The notes under the pieces were generated by a model. The model was given only the letters and a program-made list of their open reading frames with translations. It ran no database searches and was not told the origin of the DNA. From the NCBI GenBank assembly GCA_965262845.1, contig CBDHFX010000002.1, forward strand, positions 1,054,001 to 1,118,000: DNA of 64,000 nucleotides, written 5' to 3'. This document shows, one piece after another, positions 41,820 through 51,035 of this stretch. The number at the start of each line of letters is the position of its first letter. The stretch's first letter is position 1. Both the position numbers and the translations under genes were made by a program. The DNA is from ECT2AJA-044 sp965262845 (GTDB taxonomy: Bacteria > Bacteroidota > Bacteroidia > Flavobacteriales > ECT2AJA-044).

Positions 41820-43061
41820 ATGGCATCCTTCCAACGTCCTCAAGTCGCCACGCTCTGCCGTCGGCTCGCCGAGCCGCCCCGGCATCTCATCGCTCTGTTC
41901 GGGCCGCGCCAAACCGGCAAGACCACGATTGTGCGCCAAGCACTGGAGCAGATCAACTTCAAAAGCCGCTACCTGGCCGTTGATGAACCCGACTCTACCG
42001 AGCTTCGCGTCCCATCCGATGTAGCCGAGGCAACCTTCCGGCCACGACAGGAGCATGATGCGGAATGGCTGGTGCGCCACTGGGAAGAAGCCCGGCGCGA
42101 GGCCGAACAATTGGGGAGGTTCGCGCTGGTGTTCGACGAGATCCAGAAGGTTCCCCAGTGGTCAGAGACAGTAAAGGGCTTGTGGGATGCTGACCGCGCC
42201 AGAGGGTGTCCCTTGCACGTGGTCATCCTCGGCTCGGCCCCGCTGCTCGTGCAATCGGGATTGAGCGAAAGCCTCGCCGGCCGCTTTGAACCTATTCGCG
42301 TCGCGCCCTGGTCGTTCGACGAAATGTCCGCGGCCTTCGACTTCGACTTGCCTCACTACCTCTACTTCGGCGGCTATCCGGGTACAGCTCAATTCGTTCA
42401 GGACCCGGATCGGTGGCGCAACTATATCCTCAATTCACTCATTGAGCCGAACATTGAGCGCGACCTCCTCGCCATGACCCGGGTGGATAAACCAGCACTA
42501 CTGAAGCGGCTCTTTGAATTGGGAGCCAAACATTCTGGGCAGATCCGGACGTACGAGAAGATGCAAAAGGAGCTCTCCACCAGCAATGACACCCTGAAAC
42601 GCTATCTCAATTTGCTTAAGAACGCTGGCCTGCTCACCAACGTGCAGAAATATGTGGGCAAAGATCGGGTTCGCGCGTCAAGCCCCAAGCTCAACGTGCT
42701 CAACACGGCCCTGATGACGGCCGGTTCGGGGTATTCCTTCGCCGAGGCGCAAGCGGATCGCAGCTTCTGGGGGCGCATCGTCGAGAGCGCAGTCGGCGCG
42801 CATCTGTTCAATACCGCAGCACCTGACATCCGTCTTCACTACTGGCGCGACGAGCCGCACGAAGTGGATTTTGTCCTGCAGCGAGGCACTCGGATCGTCG
42901 CCATCGAAGTGAAGAGCGGCGCGAATAGGATGCCCTTGGCAGGCATGGACGAGTTTGGGCGGCGCTTCAGTCCGCATCGTTCACTACTCGTCGGAGAAGG
43001 CGGCATACCGCTGAATGAGTTCCTCGCGGTGCCCGCCCATCACTGGTTTGAACAAGTATGA
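41820..43061 (+). CDS. AAA ATPase with DUF4143 domain
   Basis: A 413-residue protein of the AAA_14/DUF4143 class. Walker A is FGPRQTGKTT at residues 28-37 and Walker B LVFDEIQK near 104-111, followed by the ILGSAP sensor. A winged-helix-like middle (LKRYLNLLKNAGLL near 260) leads to the C-terminal DUF4143 restriction-like fold with EVDFVL and IVAIEVKSG near 345-360. The family is common and mobile, but its role is poorly known. It ends with a 4-bp overlap (ATGA) with the NACHT gene, so the two are produced together. GC content is higher than that of the core genome. Start ATG at 41820. Confidence 0.85.
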   Translation: MASFQRPQVATLCRRLAEPPRHLIALFGPRQTGKTTIVRQALEQINFKSRYLAVDEPDSTELRVPSDVAEATFRPRQEHDAEWLVRHWEEARREAEQLGRFALVFDEIQKVPQWSETVKGLWDADRARGCPLHVVILGSAPLLVQSGLSESLAGRFEPIRVAPWSFDEMSAAFDFDLPHYLYFGGYPGTAQFVQDPDRWRNYILNSLIEPNIERDLLAMTRVDKPALLKRLFELGAKHSGQIRTYEKMQKELSTSNDTLKRYLNLLKNAGLLTNVQKYVGKDRVRASSPKLNVLNTALMTAGSGYSFAEAQADRSFWGRIVESAVGAHLFNTAAPDIRLHYWRDEPHEVDFVLQRGTRIVAIEVKSGANRMPLAGMDEFGRRFSPHRSLLVGEGGIPLNEFLAVPAHHWFEQV

Positions 43062-46000
43062 AAATGATCGTCCCGCGCACCTGCACCGAAATCGAAGAAA
43101 AGCATCGGGAGAAGGAACCTCGGCCTCTCGAAGCATTCCGGGATGTGCCGGCCTATGTGTTGCTCGGCGATCCCGGGGCTGGCAAGACGACTGCGTTTGA
43201 GGTTGAGTGCGAGCAACTCGGGGAGGAAGCCTGCCGGATTACAGCCCGCGACTTCCTGACCTTTGACCCGCAGCAGCGTCCCAAATGGCGCGACAAGACG
43301 CTTTTTATCGACGGGCTGGATGAGGTCCGGGTAGGATCATCGGACGCTCACACACCCTTTGACGATATTCGCTGCCGTCTCGACAAATTGGGGAAGCCGC
43401 GCTTTCGCCTCTCATGTCGGGAAGCAGACTGGTTGGGGAAAGACGATCAGCAGCACTTGGAAGACGTCTCGCCAGACTCCAAAGTGACGATTCTGCGGCT
43501 CAATCCCCTGACGGACTCGGACATCGCCGCCATCCTAAATGCCCGACTGCACGGCGATGCTTCTTGGGCATTCGTCGCGGAAGCCGAAGAGCGAGGCATT
43601 GATGGACTGCTGGCCAACCCACAGACCCTCAATATGTTGGCCGATGTTGTGGCCCAAGGCGGGGAGTGGCCGGACAGTCGTAAAGAAACCTTCGAGATGG
43701 CTTGCGAGCAGATGGTTCGCGAGCATCAAGTGGCGCGGGCGTCAAGCAAACCTACACCCGCCCAGCTTCTCGACGCCGCTGGGCGACTCTGCGCCGTTCA
43801 ATTGATTTCGGGCGGGGCAGGATACACGTTGCACGGCCAGTCGAGCGAAGAGTATCTCACTCTGGACCAGTGCGACTACGACAGCCTCGAAATGCTTCGG
43901 TCGGCACTCACCACAAAGCTATTTATGGGCGTATCCAATAACCGCTTTACCCCAATCCATCGCCACATCGCCGAATTCCTCGGAGCGCGTCATCTCGCCA
44001 AAGTGATCAAAGGCGGGCTTCCCGCTCGGCGCGTAATCGCCCTAATCGCCGGAGAAGACGGTGCCGTGGTCACGGAAATGAGGGGGTTGTCTGCCTGGCT
44101 CGCGGCCCATTGCCAGGACGCCCGGGCGGACCTGATCGAACGCGATCCTGTCGGCGTTGGCTTATACGGCGACATCCGCGCATTCTTCCCCGACGAGAAA
44201 CGCGCCCTGCTAAATTCCCTGAGACGCGAATCATCCCAGCTCAGCTCCACATGGGGATTGCCAACGGCTTTTAGTGCGCTTGCCACGCCCGATATGGAAA
44301 CTGTGCTCAGTAAGATCCTGACGGATGACAATCGCGACCCAGACCATCAGAATCTAAGCAAGTTCGTACTGAGCGTTTTGAAGGAAGGTACCCCTTTGCC
44401 GGATCTGGCCGATCTCCTGCTCAAAATCGTCCGCGATGATACACGGTGGCCAAACGTCAATTATGTCGCCCTCGGTGCCTTCATCCACAATCAACCGGAC
44501 GATCCAGACAAGACAGACAAGCTCAAAGCACTGCTGGCCGATATTCAAAGCGGGAGCCTTGCCGATCCCAACGATGAACTGTTAGGTATCTTGCTAACCC
44601 AACTCTATCCCCAACATCTGCCGCCATCGGAGGTCTTTAAATACCTTGCCGCGCCCAAAAACAAAATTTTCTTAGGACAATACCACCGGTTCTGGAATAC
44701 TCACCTGCTTGATAAGTCCTCGGACGCCCAGGTGGCTGAACTACTTGACAATCTAAACGGGTCGCTTCTTAGCTTGCATGTTATAGAAGTCCTCGCCTTG
44801 AACGATCTATTGGCTCGCGGTCTGCAAGCACACGGCGAGCAACTGGCCCCGGAGCGTCTATACGACTGGTTAGGCGTGGGGCTGGAATCGGGGCATTGGG
44901 ATTCAGGCTATCGTCAAGAGATAAGTACTTGGCTGGAGCAGCGTCCCGAACGCCAGAAAGCAGTCCTGGAGGAGGGATTGAATCGGTGTCACGAGCCTTA
45001 CGAATTCATAACGCAAGTACTTCCCCGCTTAGGCCGTGTTTCCCCATCCGATTTGGGTTTTTGGTACCTAAAAAAGTCTCGTGACCTGGTGAATACCAAA
45101 CCGGACCTTGCTAAGCACCTGCTTCAGCTTGCTTTCCATGCATATACCGATCCAAAAGTAAACGAAGGCCTGTCGCTTGAAGTGCTGAAAGAACACGCCC
45201 AGAAGTACCCAGTGTTGAACCAACGTTTGGCCAAGCTGCTCAATGCTCCGTCCACTGAGTCCATCGAGTCCGAGTGGCAAGAACAGGAAGCGCGATACGC
45301 CGAAAAAGAAAAAGCAGAACAAGAAAAAAAACTGGCCTATATCCGCTCCAACGAAACCGCCCTGCGCGAAAACCGCGCCGCCCCTGAGCTGCTCTACCAT
45401 CTAGCGAATGCGTATTTCCAACACTTATTCAAGGGCCGCGACAACGACGATGCTGGACCGAAGGCCATTGCAGAATGGCTCTGTGATGATCGGCGTTTAA
45501 TCGACGCCGGCCTTGCGGCCCTACGCGGTGCGATTGATCGAGAAGACGTTCCGGGGGCTACAGAGATTATCAACCTGCACAAAGAAGGCAGCCAGTACTA
45601 TCTTGGCTTGCCATTCCTAGCGGGCTTAGCAGAACTCGAAAGGACGACACCAAAAGAAAACCCCAGCCGGATGCGCAAGGCACTCGCATTCTACTTCTGT
45701 ACACCCCTCCAGCTTTACCAGCCCCAATGGTACGGACGACTTCTTAAGGAGCACCCCAAAATCGTCGCCGAAATCCAGGTGCAATTCGCCGCTTCCGAGT
45801 TCCGCAGCGGTCGCGAGCACATCTACGGACTCGACCGACTCGCGCACGACCCGGATCACGCACAAGTCGCCCAACGCGCCAGCTTGCCCCTGCTCAAGTC
45901 CTTTCCAACCCGCTGCAAACAGACCCAGCTCAAAGCACTAGATCATTTGCTATGGGCCGCGCTGCAACATGCCGACAGAACATCGCTGCGCAAACTGATC

Positions 46001-47050
46001 GACAGCAAGCGATCCCGCAAAAGCATGAACGACGCCCAGCGCGTTCACTGGTTGGTGGCCGGTGCTCTCGTTGCGCCGCGAGAATACGAAAAGCACCTGA
46101 AAAATTTCGTGGAGAATCGAGAACGCCGGGTTAGGCAAGTAATCGCGTTCTTTGATAATAATGATGGTGGTAAACAGAAACCGTTTGATGAACTGAAGAC
46201 CCCGGAATCCAAAGAGATCTTCATCCGCCTTATAGGTGCCTACGTCGGGCCGGAGCAGCAGCCGACTAAAGGGGGGATTACACTTGAAGCGCAAGCAGTC
46301 TATGGTGTCTTCGACTTGATACAACGCCTTGCCGCTTCTGACTCCGAAGATGCGAGCGACTCATTAGACCGCCTTTGTTCCAACCCGAACTTAAAAAGCT
46401 GGGATGATGAACTGTCGCAGGCGCGAGAAAACCAACGAAAGGTTCGCCGCGACGCCAGCTATCTCCATCCCAGTACCAAACAGATCTGCCAGACACTAAA
46501 TGGCGGTGCGCCCGCCAACGCCGCCGACCTCGCAGCCCTCGTGATGGATCGCCTGTGCGAGCTTGCCAACAAGATCAGGACGGGCAATACCGACGACTGG
46601 CGTCAGCACTGGAATGAACCGTCCAATGGTGATCCCACCCCGAAGCACGAAGATCACTGCCGGGATGCGTTACTTTCAGATCTACGGCAACGCCTTCCAC
46701 AAGGAATTGACGCCCAGCCCGAAGGACAGTATGCCAACGACAAGCGAGCCGACATGCGGATTTCAGGCGGAACGTTCCAGGTGCCGGTGGAGATCAAAAA
46801 AAATTCGCATCCGCATCTGTGGAGTGCCCTGCACAATCAACTAATTGCCCGGTACACGACTGACCCGGATACAGACGGATACGGCATCTACCTGGTGTTC
46901 TGGTTTGGCAAAGACCGCACAACGCCACCCTCCGGCACCCGGCCGGCTAACGCCCAAGAGTTAAAAGAGCAACTGGAAGCAACCCTGTCGTGCGAGCAAG
47001 CACGCAAGATCTCGATCTGCGTGATCAATGTAAGCCGACCGAACAATTGA
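43058..47050 (+). CDS. large NACHT/STAND-like ATPase with C-terminal PD-(D/E)XK-like nuclease domain
   Basis: A 1330-residue protein. The NTPase begins near the N-terminus: Walker A LGDPGAGKTT at about residues 36-45 and Walker B TLFIDGLDEVR near 81-91, the double-acidic form typical of NACHT/STAND ATPases. Residues about 270-1100 are a long alpha-helical, repeat-like region that could act as a sensor. The C-terminal 170 residues contain ADMRISGG and VPVEIKKN (D near 1231, E-x-K near 1245), then LIARY and GIYLVFWFG, consistent with a PD-(D/E)XK nuclease. I infer an NLR-like phage sensor with a DNA-cutting effector. Translationally coupled to the DUF4143 ATPase. Confidence 0.8.
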   Translation: MKMIVPRTCTEIEEKHREKEPRPLEAFRDVPAYVLLGDPGAGKTTAFEVECEQLGEEACRITARDFLTFDPQQRPKWRDKTLFIDGLDEVRVGSSDAHTPFDDIRCRLDKLGKPRFRLSCREADWLGKDDQQHLEDVSPDSKVTILRLNPLTDSDIAAILNARLHGDASWAFVAEAEERGIDGLLANPQTLNMLADVVAQGGEWPDSRKETFEMACEQMVREHQVARASSKPTPAQLLDAAGRLCAVQLISGGAGYTLHGQSSEEYLTLDQCDYDSLEMLRSALTTKLFMGVSNNRFTPIHRHIAEFLGARHLAKVIKGGLPARRVIALIAGEDGAVVTEMRGLSAWLAAHCQDARADLIERDPVGVGLYGDIRAFFPDEKRALLNSLRRESSQLSSTWGLPTAFSALATPDMETVLSKILTDDNRDPDHQNLSKFVLSVLKEGTPLPDLADLLLKIVRDDTRWPNVNYVALGAFIHNQPDDPDKTDKLKALLADIQSGSLADPNDELLGILLTQLYPQHLPPSEVFKYLAAPKNKIFLGQYHRFWNTHLLDKSSDAQVAELLDNLNGSLLSLHVIEVLALNDLLARGLQAHGEQLAPERLYDWLGVGLESGHWDSGYRQEISTWLEQRPERQKAVLEEGLNRCHEPYEFITQVLPRLGRVSPSDLGFWYLKKSRDLVNTKPDLAKHLLQLAFHAYTDPKVNEGLSLEVLKEHAQKYPVLNQRLAKLLNAPSTESIESEWQEQEARYAEKEKAEQEKKLAYIRSNETALRENRAAPELLYHLANAYFQHLFKGRDNDDAGPKAIAEWLCDDRRLIDAGLAALRGAIDREDVPGATEIINLHKEGSQYYLGLPFLAGLAELERTTPKENPSRMRKALAFYFCTPLQLYQPQWYGRLLKEHPKIVAEIQVQFAASEFRSGREHIYGLDRLAHDPDHAQVAQRASLPLLKSFPTRCKQTQLKALDHLLWAALQHADRTSLRKLIDSKRSRKSMNDAQRVHWLVAGALVAPREYEKHLKNFVENRERRVRQVIAFFDNNDGGKQKPFDELKTPESKEIFIRLIGAYVGPEQQPTKGGITLEAQAVYGVFDLIQRLAASDSEDASDSLDRLCSNPNLKSWDDELSQARENQRKVRRDASYLHPSTKQICQTLNGGAPANAADLAALVMDRLCELANKIRTGNTDDWRQHWNEPSNGDPTPKHEDHCRDALLSDLRQRLPQGIDAQPEGQYANDKRADMRISGGTFQVPVEIKKNSHPHLWSALHNQLIARYTTDPDTDGYGIYLVFWFGKDRTTPPSGTRPANAQELKEQLEATLSCEQARKISICVINVSRPNN

Positions 47051-47094
47051 AAAAAAAGAGGCCCGACCAGAAACCTCCGTACCCTTAGTGTTTT

Positions 47095-47198
47095 CCGGCC
47101 AATGATTCACCCATTACTTCCTCACTGACGGCATCAAGGCCACGCCCGAATGGCAGGCGTCTCCTGATCAGCAAAGAGCATTTGCCGCGTTCAGGAAC
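47095..47198 (+). pseudogene. type IIG R-M gene, 5' fragment at the right island border
   Basis: Nearly identical to 30394-30497, the first codons of the intact R-M gene (THYFLTDGIKATPEWQASPDQ). It lacks the ATG and has a TGA within the second line of codons (CAATGATTC), so it cannot be translated. The similarity runs up to the accC stop codon at 47191-47193, marking the island's right edge. Confidence 0.88.
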
Positions 47199-48573
47199 GG
47201 CGGCGTGCATCATATGCCCTTCCGGAGCCTATGAGATCAACCTCTTCCAGGAATTTTGTTGTATAGTTCCCTTGAATAAAGTCCTCATTGTTAAACAGGG
47301 CCTGATGGAAGGGGATCGTGGTCTTAATTCCCTCGATCACGAATTCACTCAGAGCTCTTCTCATCTTGGCCATAGCCTCCTCACGTGTTCGTGCTACTGT
47401 GATCAGCTTAGCGATCATGGAGTCGTAGTACGGCGGAATAACATATCCGGCATACACATGGGTGTCAATGCGTATCCCATGTCCTCCCGGAGCGTGGAAA
47501 TTGGTGATCCTACCCGGGCTCGGTCGAAAATCATTGTATGGATCTTCCGCATTGATACGGCATTCGATCGCGTGCAATTCAGGCTCGTAGTTCTTACCGG
47601 ATATCTTTTCACCTGTTGCAACCTTGATCTGCTCCCAGATCAGGTCATACATAACCACCTCCTCGGTAATCGGGTGTTCAACCTGGATACGGGTATTCAT
47701 TTCCATAAAGTAGAAATCTCCGTTTTTATCCACCAGAAATTCCACCGTTCCGGCCCCTTCATATTTCACAGCTTCTGCAGCCTTGATAGCTGCCTTACCC
47801 ATTTTACGACGAAGTGAGGAAGTCATAAATGGAGAGGGGGTCTCTTCAACGAGCTTTTGATGTCGCCTCTGAATAGAGCAGTCACGCTCACTGAGATGAC
47901 AGGCCTTTCCCCGATCATCCCCGATGATCTGTATTTCAATGTGACGCGGTTCCTCAACGAACTTTTCCATGTACATGCTGTCGTTTCCAAAAGCCGCCGC
48001 TGATTCCTGACGAGCTGAATTCCAGGCTTTTTCCAGATCTTCTTCAGATGCTACAACGCGCATGCCGCGTCCACCTCCACCCGCGGTTGCCTTGAGCATG
48101 ACCGGATACCTGATCTGTTTCGCCATTTTGTACGCTTCATCCAGACTTTCCAGGATCCCGTCGGAGCCGGGGATCGTGGGCACCCCAACTTTCTTCATGG
48201 TTTCCCTGGCTGAGGCCTTGTCTCCCATGCCGCTGATCTGTTCCGGAGTGGCGCCAATGAATTTGATACCGTGTTCCTCACAGATCTTGGAGAATTTGGC
48301 GTTCTCACTTAAAAATCCGTATCCCGGATGAATGGCATCAGCATTCGTGATCTCGGCTGCAGCAATGATGTTCGGTATCTTAAGATACGATTCCGCACTA
48401 CTTGCCGGTCCGATACATACTGCCTCGTCCGCAAACCGAACGTGCAGGCTTTCCTTATCGGCCTGAGAATAAACCGCAACCGTTTTGATACCCATTTCCT
48501 TACACGTACGGATCACGCGCAAAGCGATTTCACCGCGATTAGCCACAAGTATTTTATGGAACATCCTGCTCAT
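47191..48573 (-). CDS. accC: acetyl-CoA carboxylase, biotin carboxylase subunit
   Basis: A 460-residue ATP-grasp enzyme that carboxylates the biotin of AccB, the first half-reaction of fatty acid synthesis. Recognisable are KILVANRGEIA, HPGYGFLSEN, the ATP loop KATAGGGGRGM near 160, and EMNTRIQVEHP near 290. The ATG is at 48573; a second in-frame ATG at 48564 begins MFHKIL. The last codons (DARRRS) run into the R-M fragment of the island, so the C-terminus may have been altered by the insertion. Follows accB with a 29-bp gap. Confidence 0.95.
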   Translation of the reverse strand: MSRMFHKILVANRGEIALRVIRTCKEMGIKTVAVYSQADKESLHVRFADEAVCIGPASSAESYLKIPNIIAAAEITNADAIHPGYGFLSENAKFSKICEEHGIKFIGATPEQISGMGDKASARETMKKVGVPTIPGSDGILESLDEAYKMAKQIRYPVMLKATAGGGGRGMRVVASEEDLEKAWNSARQESAAAFGNDSMYMEKFVEEPRHIEIQIIGDDRGKACHLSERDCSIQRRHQKLVEETPSPFMTSSLRRKMGKAAIKAAEAVKYEGAGTVEFLVDKNGDFYFMEMNTRIQVEHPITEEVVMYDLIWEQIKVATGEKISGKNYEPELHAIECRINAEDPYNDFRPSPGRITNFHAPGGHGIRIDTHVYAGYVIPPYYDSMIAKLITVARTREEAMAKMRRALSEFVIEGIKTTIPFHQALFNNEDFIQGNYTTKFLEEVDLIGSGRAYDARRRS

Positions 48574-48602
48574 TGCTGCATTTTTTGACGTCTGATGAGC
48601 GG

Positions 48603-49106
48603 TTAGGATGGGTCAACCAGGAAGAGTGGCTGATCGTACTCAACCGGACTGGAATCCTCAACGAGGACCTTTACGATCCTACCGGAAATTTCCGATTCAA
48701 TTTCGTTAAAAAGCTTCATAGCTTCGATCACACATACGACTGAACCTTCTTTTATTTCATCACCTACACTCACGAACGGATCCTGATCCGGTGAGGGAAG
48801 CCGGTAGAATGTTCCGATCATCGGCGATTTGATCTCTACATATTTTGAATGGTCTTCGGCACCGGGATCACCAATGGCAGGGTCGGTCGGTGCAGGAGCA
48901 GCAGCGGGAGCCGGCGCAGGCACAGGGGCAGCGGCCACCGGGGGGGGTGCAGCTACCGATACATGCTGTACCGCAGTAGTTTCCTTAGTCTCTCCCTGCC
49001 CCTGTGTTTTGATGGAGATCTTTACCCCATCCGTTTCGAGCTCAACTTCAGTGGCACCTGATCTAGCCACGAAACGAATCAAACTCTGGATTTCTTTCAG
49101 ATCCAT
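48603..49106 (-). CDS. accB: acetyl-CoA carboxylase biotin carboxyl carrier protein
   Basis: A 167-residue BCCP. A short N-terminal domain is followed by an Ala/Pro-rich linker (residues about 50-80) and the biotinyl domain with the biotin-accepting lysine in EAMKLFNEIE near residue 133. Located between fabH and accC on the minus strand, spacing 40 and 29 bp, in the classical order. Confidence 0.95.
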   Translation of the reverse strand: MDLKEIQSLIRFVARSGATEVELETDGVKISIKTQGQGETKETTAVQHVSVAAPPPVAAAPVPAPAPAAAPAPTDPAIGDPGAEDHSKYVEIKSPMIGTFYRLPSPDQDPFVSVGDEIKEGSVVCVIEAMKLFNEIESEISGRIVKVLVEDSSPVEYDQPLFLVDPS

Positions 49107-49146
49107 ATAATTCGGGTTTATCGTTAAAGCAAAGCTAACAATTATA

Positions 49147-50142
49147 TCAGGAATCGTAGGCCCACTTCAGGTAGAGGGCACCCCACGTGAATCCGCCACC
49201 GAACGCGGCAAAAATAAGATTGTCGCCTTTTTTCAATTTCTTTTCGTAGTCGTGCAGGCAAAGCGGCAGGGTTCCATTCGTTGTGTTGCCGTATTTATGG
49301 ATATTCAGCATGACCTTTTCCTCACCGATACCCATTCTTCGGGCTGTAGCATCAATGATCCGCTTGTTCGCCTGGTGGGGCACCAGCCAGGCGATGTCAT
49401 CGGCCGTTAAATTATTCCGTTCCATGATATGAGCAGACACTTCCGCCATGTTCGTCACCGCAAACCGGAACACCTGCTGTCCCTCCTGATACACGAAGTG
49501 CTCCCGGGCGGCAACCGTTTCGGCCGTTGGTGGATACATGGACCCACCGGCCTTGATCTTCAGAAACGGACGCCCTCCCCCATCCGAGTGAAGGATCTCG
49601 TCCTGCAGTCCGTACTCCGATTCATCTGGTTCCAGCAGTACTGCTCCGGCACCATCGCCAAAGATCACACAGGTCGTACGGTCGGTATAGTCAATGATCG
49701 AAGACATTTTGTCTGATCCGATGACCAATACTTTCTTATAATGTCCACTCTCGATAAATCTGGCACCGGTTGCCAGGCCGTACAAAAATCCGGAACAGGC
49801 GGCCATCAGATCATATCCAAAAGCATTCACCGCTCCAATTTCTGTTGCGGTATGGGTAGCTGTCACAGCCACGGGCATATCGGGCGTGGCGGTCGCTACC
49901 AACACCATATCAATACCGGTCGGATCCAGGTCCTTCTTCCCGATGATCTCCTGAGCTGCCCTGATAGCCATGTAGCCTGACCCAAGCCCTTCGCCTTTTA
50001 GAATACGTCGTTCCCTGATCCCGGTCCGCGTGGTGATCCACTCGTCCGACGTGTCTACCATTTTCTCCAGCTCGGCATTCGTCAGGACATAGTCCGGCAC
50101 ATATCCACCTACTGCGGTAATGGCTGCTCTGGTTTTACTCAT
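49147..50142 (-). CDS. fabH: beta-ketoacyl-ACP synthase III
   Basis: A 331-residue initiator of fatty acid synthesis that condenses acetyl-CoA with malonyl-ACP. The catalytic triad is visible: Cys in MAACSGFLYG near residue 115, His in VPHQANKRI and Asn in GNTTNGTLP near the C-terminus. Length and motif order are standard. Downstream of rpmF in the DUF177-rpmF-fabH-accB-accC run. Confidence 0.95.
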   Translation of the reverse strand: MSKTRAAITAVGGYVPDYVLTNAELEKMVDTSDEWITTRTGIRERRILKGEGLGSGYMAIRAAQEIIGKKDLDPTGIDMVLVATATPDMPVAVTATHTATEIGAVNAFGYDLMAACSGFLYGLATGARFIESGHYKKVLVIGSDKMSSIIDYTDRTTCVIFGDGAGAVLLEPDESEYGLQDEILHSDGGGRPFLKIKAGGSMYPPTAETVAAREHFVYQEGQQVFRFAVTNMAEVSAHIMERNNLTADDIAWLVPHQANKRIIDATARRMGIGEEKVMLNIHKYGNTTNGTLPLCLHDYEKKLKKGDNLIFAAFGGGFTWGALYLKWAYDS

Positions 50143-50205
50143 AGCATTAAATTCGTTAAGTTGCCGTAGGTACTACCAAAAAAAGTGGATCTGGCATGCC
50201 CGGGA

Positions 50206-50394
50206 CTACAGTTCCTCCCTCTCCATAACCACTTTGCCCCTGTAGTAGAGCTTACCTTCACTCCAGTAGGCACGGTGATACAGGTGGGGCTCCCCGGTGG
50301 TCGTACAGGTAGCAATTGCAGGGGCCGTAGCTTTGTAGTGCGTACGACGTTTATCGCGACGGGCCTTTGACTGTTTACGTTTTGGATGTGCCAT
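50206..50394 (-). CDS. rpmF: 50S ribosomal protein L32
   Basis: A 62-residue L32 starting MAHPKRKQSKARRDKRR. The frame is open upstream to 50421, but the family start is the ATG at 50394. The usual zinc-binding cysteine pairs are reduced to a single Cys (IATCTTTGEP), the zinc-free type common in Bacteroidota. Its position between the DUF177 gene and fabH is widely conserved. Confidence 0.94.
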   Translation of the reverse strand: MAHPKRKQSKARRDKRRTHYKATAPAIATCTTTGEPHLYHRAYWSEGKLYYRGKVVMEREEL

Positions 50395-50417
50395 TTCTGT
50401 TTGTTTGTCGTCGTTGC

Positions 50418-50954
50418 TCAATCTTTTAAGAGGTCCTTTAGCTTATCCCACCGCGGGTCGGGCTCCTCACCTTCGCTCCTTTCTTCCCTTACCGTCGGGC
50501 TCAACTCATCAAGCCGGTCCAGGATCTCAGAATCCAAAGTGCCATCCTCCACACCGGGGTGCACTTTTTTCATCGGGATCGCCAGGGAAATGATATCCCG
50601 GATGAAGGGGCTCAGATCTACCTGCACTGCCTCATACGGCAGGATGAGTACGTCCTCGTCATCATTGTTGAATTCCGGCCCGAACTTTACGATCCATTCT
50701 GCGCGCTCGTCAACCGGATGGGTAAAGGGCTCGTTCGTTACATCGCAAAGCAACTCAACAGAGCCCCTGAAAGTGAAGAACAGCTCCAGCATTCGCTCTG
50801 ATTTGCTCATTTCCACCTCCACCCGAACATCAAAATTTCGATGTTCCAACGGTCCAAAAAAAGCAATGAACTCATCACCCACCTGAAAATCGAACTGATG
50901 CTTCCCCAAGGCCAACCCTGTAAACGGAATGCTAAACTCCTTCAGGTCCTTCAT
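50418..50954 (-). CDS. DUF177/YceD-family protein
   Basis: A 178-residue protein linked to 23S rRNA or ribosome assembly in other bacteria. The DUF177 core is recognisable in SVELLCDVTNEPF and the acidic segment ILPYEAVQVDLSPFIRDIISLAIPMKK, with a C-terminal DPRWDKLKDL. First gene of the rpmF-fabH-acc run, 24 bp upstream of rpmF, with a -7 box 26 bp before its ATG. Confidence 0.87.
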   Translation of the reverse strand: MKDLKEFSIPFTGLALGKHQFDFQVGDEFIAFFGPLEHRNFDVRVEVEMSKSERMLELFFTFRGSVELLCDVTNEPFTHPVDERAEWIVKFGPEFNNDDEDVLILPYEAVQVDLSPFIRDIISLAIPMKKVHPGVEDGTLDSEILDRLDELSPTVREERSEGEEPDPRWDKLKDLLKD

Positions 50955-50980
50955 AACATCACCATTTCAATGGTGGCCTG

Positions 50981-50988
50981 CAAAGGTA
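50981..50988 (-). promoter_or_regulatory. -7 promoter box of the DUF177-rpmF-fabH-accBC operon
   Basis: Minus strand TACCTTTG is an exact match to TAnnTTTG, 26 bp upstream of the ATG at 50954. Confidence 0.6.
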
Positions 50989-51035
50989 TAAAAGAATGGG
51001 ATAACCGAAGGTTTATTTTAACGCTCCCTGTCCGA

